From: Fibrobacterales bacterium Fibro_02
Lineage (GTDB): Bacteria > Fibrobacterota > Fibrobacteria > Fibrobacterales > Fibrobacteraceae
Assembly (NCBI GenBank): GCA_001603905.1
Contig: LVAE01000091.1
Location: forward strand, 1-64,000
Direction: 5' to 3'
Length of the DNA: 64,000 nucleotides
Shown: positions 62,292-64,000 of the stretch, piece by piece
Numbering within the stretch: the first letter of the stretch is position 1
Layout: every line of letters begins with the position of its first letter
Notes under the pieces: generated by a model
Database searches by the model: none
The model's input: the letters and a program-made list of their open reading frames with translations, nothing else
What the model was told of the DNA's origin: nothing
Made by a program: the position numbers and the translations under genes

Positions 62292-62365
62292 GTCATCCTG
62301 GAGCCACGAAGTGGCGAACGGGATCCAGGAACTAAAAAATCCTGCCATTCGGCAGGAATTTTTGT
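62292..62365 (+). repeat. repeat element with terminator, copy 2
   Basis: The same GTCATCCTGGAGCC... element (62292-62328) and hairpin (62341-62356) recur 162 bp later. The A run before the hairpin lets it also end the converging eda gene on the minus strand. Inverted pieces of the element lie between the copies (GGATCCCCTCCC, GAGGATGAC at 62251-62278). Confidence 0.8.
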
Positions 62366-62388
62366 TTTATAATCCAGAAGTGACCTTG

Positions 62389-63018
62389 CTACTTAATTGC
62401 AGCGAGCAGGTTCTTTAACTTATCTGCAATCGTCTTCCAGTCGCCAGCGGCCATGAGTTTCGGGTCATAGATGCTTGCTCCGAACGAAACCAGGTTCGCA
62501 CCGGCCTTAAGGTAGGACTGGACATTTTCTGCGTTCACGCCGCCGCATGCCATCAGCGGAATGTCGCGGAACGGCCCACGCAGCGCCTTGATGTATTCGG
62601 GACCGCCTACGCAGTTCACCGGGAAGATTTTCACGGCGGTGGCGCCCAGGTCGAATGCCTTTTGCACTTCGGTGGGGGTGAGCGCACCCGGAATAATCGG
62701 GATGCGGGCCGTGGCCGAAAGGCGAATGATTTCGTTGCGCGTATTGGGCGTCACGATAAATTCGGCGCCTGCGGCAATGGCCTTGTCGAGGTCGCTCCCG
62801 TGGCGGACCGTACCTGCACCTACGGCAATACCGTAATGCTTCGCGGCGGCCTTGAGGTCTGCGATAATCTTTTCGGCGTTTGCGGTGTTCATGGTGACTT
62901 CAATCGCCTTGAGGCCGCATTCATGAGCGGTCTTGACGCAAGATTCTTCGGCGCCCTGGGGAATGTCGCGGAGAATGCCCACGACCGGCATCGGTTGTAA
63001 AAATTCAAGCAGATTCAT
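62389..63018 (-). CDS. eda: KDPG/KHG aldolase
   Basis: The product is 209 residues. It cleaves 2-keto-3-deoxy-6-phosphogluconate (or 4-hydroxy-2-oxoglutarate) to pyruvate. The catalytic lysine is in TAVKIFPVN, and the general acid/base Glu in LKAIEVTMNT. GAGTVRHG, FIVTPNT and ACGGVNAENV are typical. TATATTTAGGGC stands directly before the ATG at 63018, a start-proximal promoter. A gluconate or uronate pathway context is not visible. Confidence 0.92.
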   Translation of the reverse strand: MNLLEFLQPMPVVGILRDIPQGAEESCVKTAHECGLKAIEVTMNTANAEKIIADLKAAAKHYGIAVGAGTVRHGSDLDKAIAAGAEFIVTPNTRNEIIRLSATARIPIIPGALTPTEVQKAFDLGATAVKIFPVNCVGGPEYIKALRGPFRDIPLMACGGVNAENVQSYLKAGANLVSFGASIYDPKLMAAGDWKTIADKLKNLLAAIK

Positions 63019-63098
63019 GCCCTAAATATATATGAAAAATTTTCGAAAGTGTTCTGTGAAAAATAAAAAAGTTGACTTTACTTGTATGCGTTGAGTCT

Positions 63099-63182
63099 GT
63101 CATTCCCGCGAAGGCGGGAATCTCCGTTTCTACTAAAACAAAATTTTTATAAAGGAAATGCCCGCTTGATGGCGGGCATGAC
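63099..63182. repeat. two GTCAT-type palindromes
   Basis: ATTCCCGC/GCGGGAAT around GAAG (63102-63121) in GTC...CTCC context, and ATGCCCGC/GCGGGCAT around TTGATG (63158-63179), the second followed by GAC, so in inverted orientation. They occupy most of the gap between eda and the next gene. Confidence 0.75.
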
Positions 63183-63206
63183 GAAAGTACAAAAAATGTA
63201 AAGTTC

Positions 63207-64000
63207 TTATTTGATCTTAATGCTCTGCGTTGCAAGCGTCTTGCCGTTTTGCGTGACTCTTGCAATCAGGGCGCCGCGGTGCGGGAGCTTGGCGAGGTTC
63301 ACTTCGGTGCGGGTTCCGTAGAAGTCCTGAGCCATCAGCTGGTTGCCGAGCAGGTCAAAGATCTTCACGGTCTTGGTGCCCTGAGCCGATGCAAGCACAT
63401 AGAGCTTGTTCTTGGCAACCTGCATACGGGCCTTTGCAATTTCAACAGGCTTCACGAAACCGACGCGGTCGCTGGTGGTTTCACCCGGACCGTACCCCCA
63501 CAGCAGTTTGCCCTTGCTGCGAATGACGATGTACGGGTCACGAGGCGGCTGCTGAATATCGCCCTGGTCTTTGTCCCAGTCAGGAGCGCCGTCGTAGGCC
63601 GGGGCGTCCTTGGATTCAGAGTGGGCGGTAAAACTCCAGCCGTCAGTGACTTTGACTTTGGAAGGCTCTCTGAGTGTTTCACATTTGCCATCGACCTTGG
63701 TTCCAGAAGAAATTCCGATGTCAAGACGAAGTCTGCCGCCAAGGCCAATGGTGCCGACACTGATGGCCTGTGCCCAAGTGTAGGTATTCTTGTCTTTATT
63801 GTAGGTGTCTTCAACCTTTACGGGAGGGGTGCTTCTCAAAAGGTTTCTAAGTTCTCGGTCATTATCGCAGACTTTATTAAAACCGCCGATGTCGTAGGCT
63901 TGACAAATGTCATTGTCGAATATGGCTCCGCAAGCGTCAATATCTTCTTCGCTTGCATCAAAATAGATATAGGCAACAACGCTATCGAGATCTTCTAGGG
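63207..64000 (-). CDS. secreted protein with T9SS-type sorting domain, 3' part (5' end outside window)
   Basis: The frame stays open from 63839 to the window edge, so a start near 63839 is not real. Sequence from the edge includes YIYFDASEEDIDACGAIFDND and FNKVCDNDRELRNLL, an extracellular-looking, cysteine-containing segment, then a region with DGWSFTAHSESKDAPAYDG. The last 65 residues (KTVKIFDLLGNQLMAQDFYGTRTEVNLAKLPHRGALIARV) match the C-terminal sorting domain of T9SS cargo. The catalytic or binding part, if any, lies outside. Confidence 0.75.
   Translation of the reverse strand, partial: LEDLDSVVAYIYFDASEEDIDACGAIFDNDICQAYDIGGFNKVCDNDRELRNLLRSTPPVKVEDTYNKDKNTYTWAQAISVGTIGLGGRLRLDIGISSGTKVDGKCETLREPSKVKVTDGWSFTAHSESKDAPAYDGAPDWDKDQGDIQQPPRDPYIVIRSKGKLLWGYGPGETTSDRVGFVKPVEIAKARMQVAKNKLYVLASAQGTKTVKIFDLLGNQLMAQDFYGTRTEVNLAKLPHRGALIARVTQNGKTLATQSIKIK

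Overview
The window looks like a chromosomal segment from Fibrobacter or a close relative in the Fibrobacterota. The evidence is a TIGR02147-family gene followed by two lipoproteins, secreted proteins with type IX secretion (T9SS)-like C-terminal modules, a GH43 enzyme with CBM6-like modules, a cytoplasmic GH5, a PorV-like outer-membrane protein, and diderm LPS-export genes. The assignment is inferred from gene content; no 16S rRNA gene is present. GC is moderate to high in most genes, with an AT-richer island at about 9.3-11.2 kb.

Layout, 1-12 kb: the 3' part of an EF-G-like GTPase; a sigma-like factor paired with a tandem AAA+ ATPase; a DUF58 protein; a PD-(D/E)XK-like protein; a 650-bp non-coding region with three related inverted repeats, a terminator and the nhaA leader; nhaA; a GIY-YIG protein; an AT-rich orphan; and an AbiE-type toxin-antitoxin pair whose promoter overlaps a 12-bp inverted repeat. 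12-24.6 kb: a TauE/SafE permease, a SxxK serine hydrolase, a tightly overlapping five-gene run (hybrid kinase, BMP-family binding protein, second hybrid kinase, Nudix, DUF1653), purF, a DMT transporter and a MetY-like enzyme. Both kinases lack the phospho-accepting His of the H-box, and the second has also lost the receiver Lys and the Hpt His. 24.6-34.5 kb: a YgiQ radical SAM protein, an aminotransferase, the TIGR02147 gene with its two mosaic lipoproteins, queH with a membrane protein, and a nitrilase-fold protein with a Nudix enzyme behind a CRP-like site.

34.5-50.5 kb: a beta-barrel-like orphan, rsmG, a PorV-like barrel with an inserted beta-propeller, a triple-FKBP isomerase, an Rrf2 regulator, glucokinase, a DEAD-box helicase followed by a 23-bp duplication of its own 3' end, a GH43/CBM6 enzyme, a class A PBP and tRNA-Ser(GCU). 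50.6-58.8 kb: the conserved envelope and regulatory cluster lptC-lptA-lptB-rpoN-hpf-hprK, then an MCE (MlaD) protein and a DksA/TraR protein. An intrinsic-terminator-like hairpin lies inside the first codons of hprK. 58.9-64 kb: GH5, a small orphan, mqnA, a REC-GGDEF diguanylate cyclase, eda, and the 3' part of a secreted protein running off the edge.

Dispersed palindromes of the form GTCAT...stem...ATCTCC recur in intergenic DNA. One lies in frame inside the 5' end of queH. Several genes have a TATATTT-type -10 box within 5-8 nt of the start codon, which suggests near-leaderless transcripts. The strongest leads for something undescribed are the degenerate kinase/BMP module beside purF, the mosaic lipoproteins behind the TIGR02147 gene, the triple-repeat non-coding locus before nhaA, and the terminator inside hprK.
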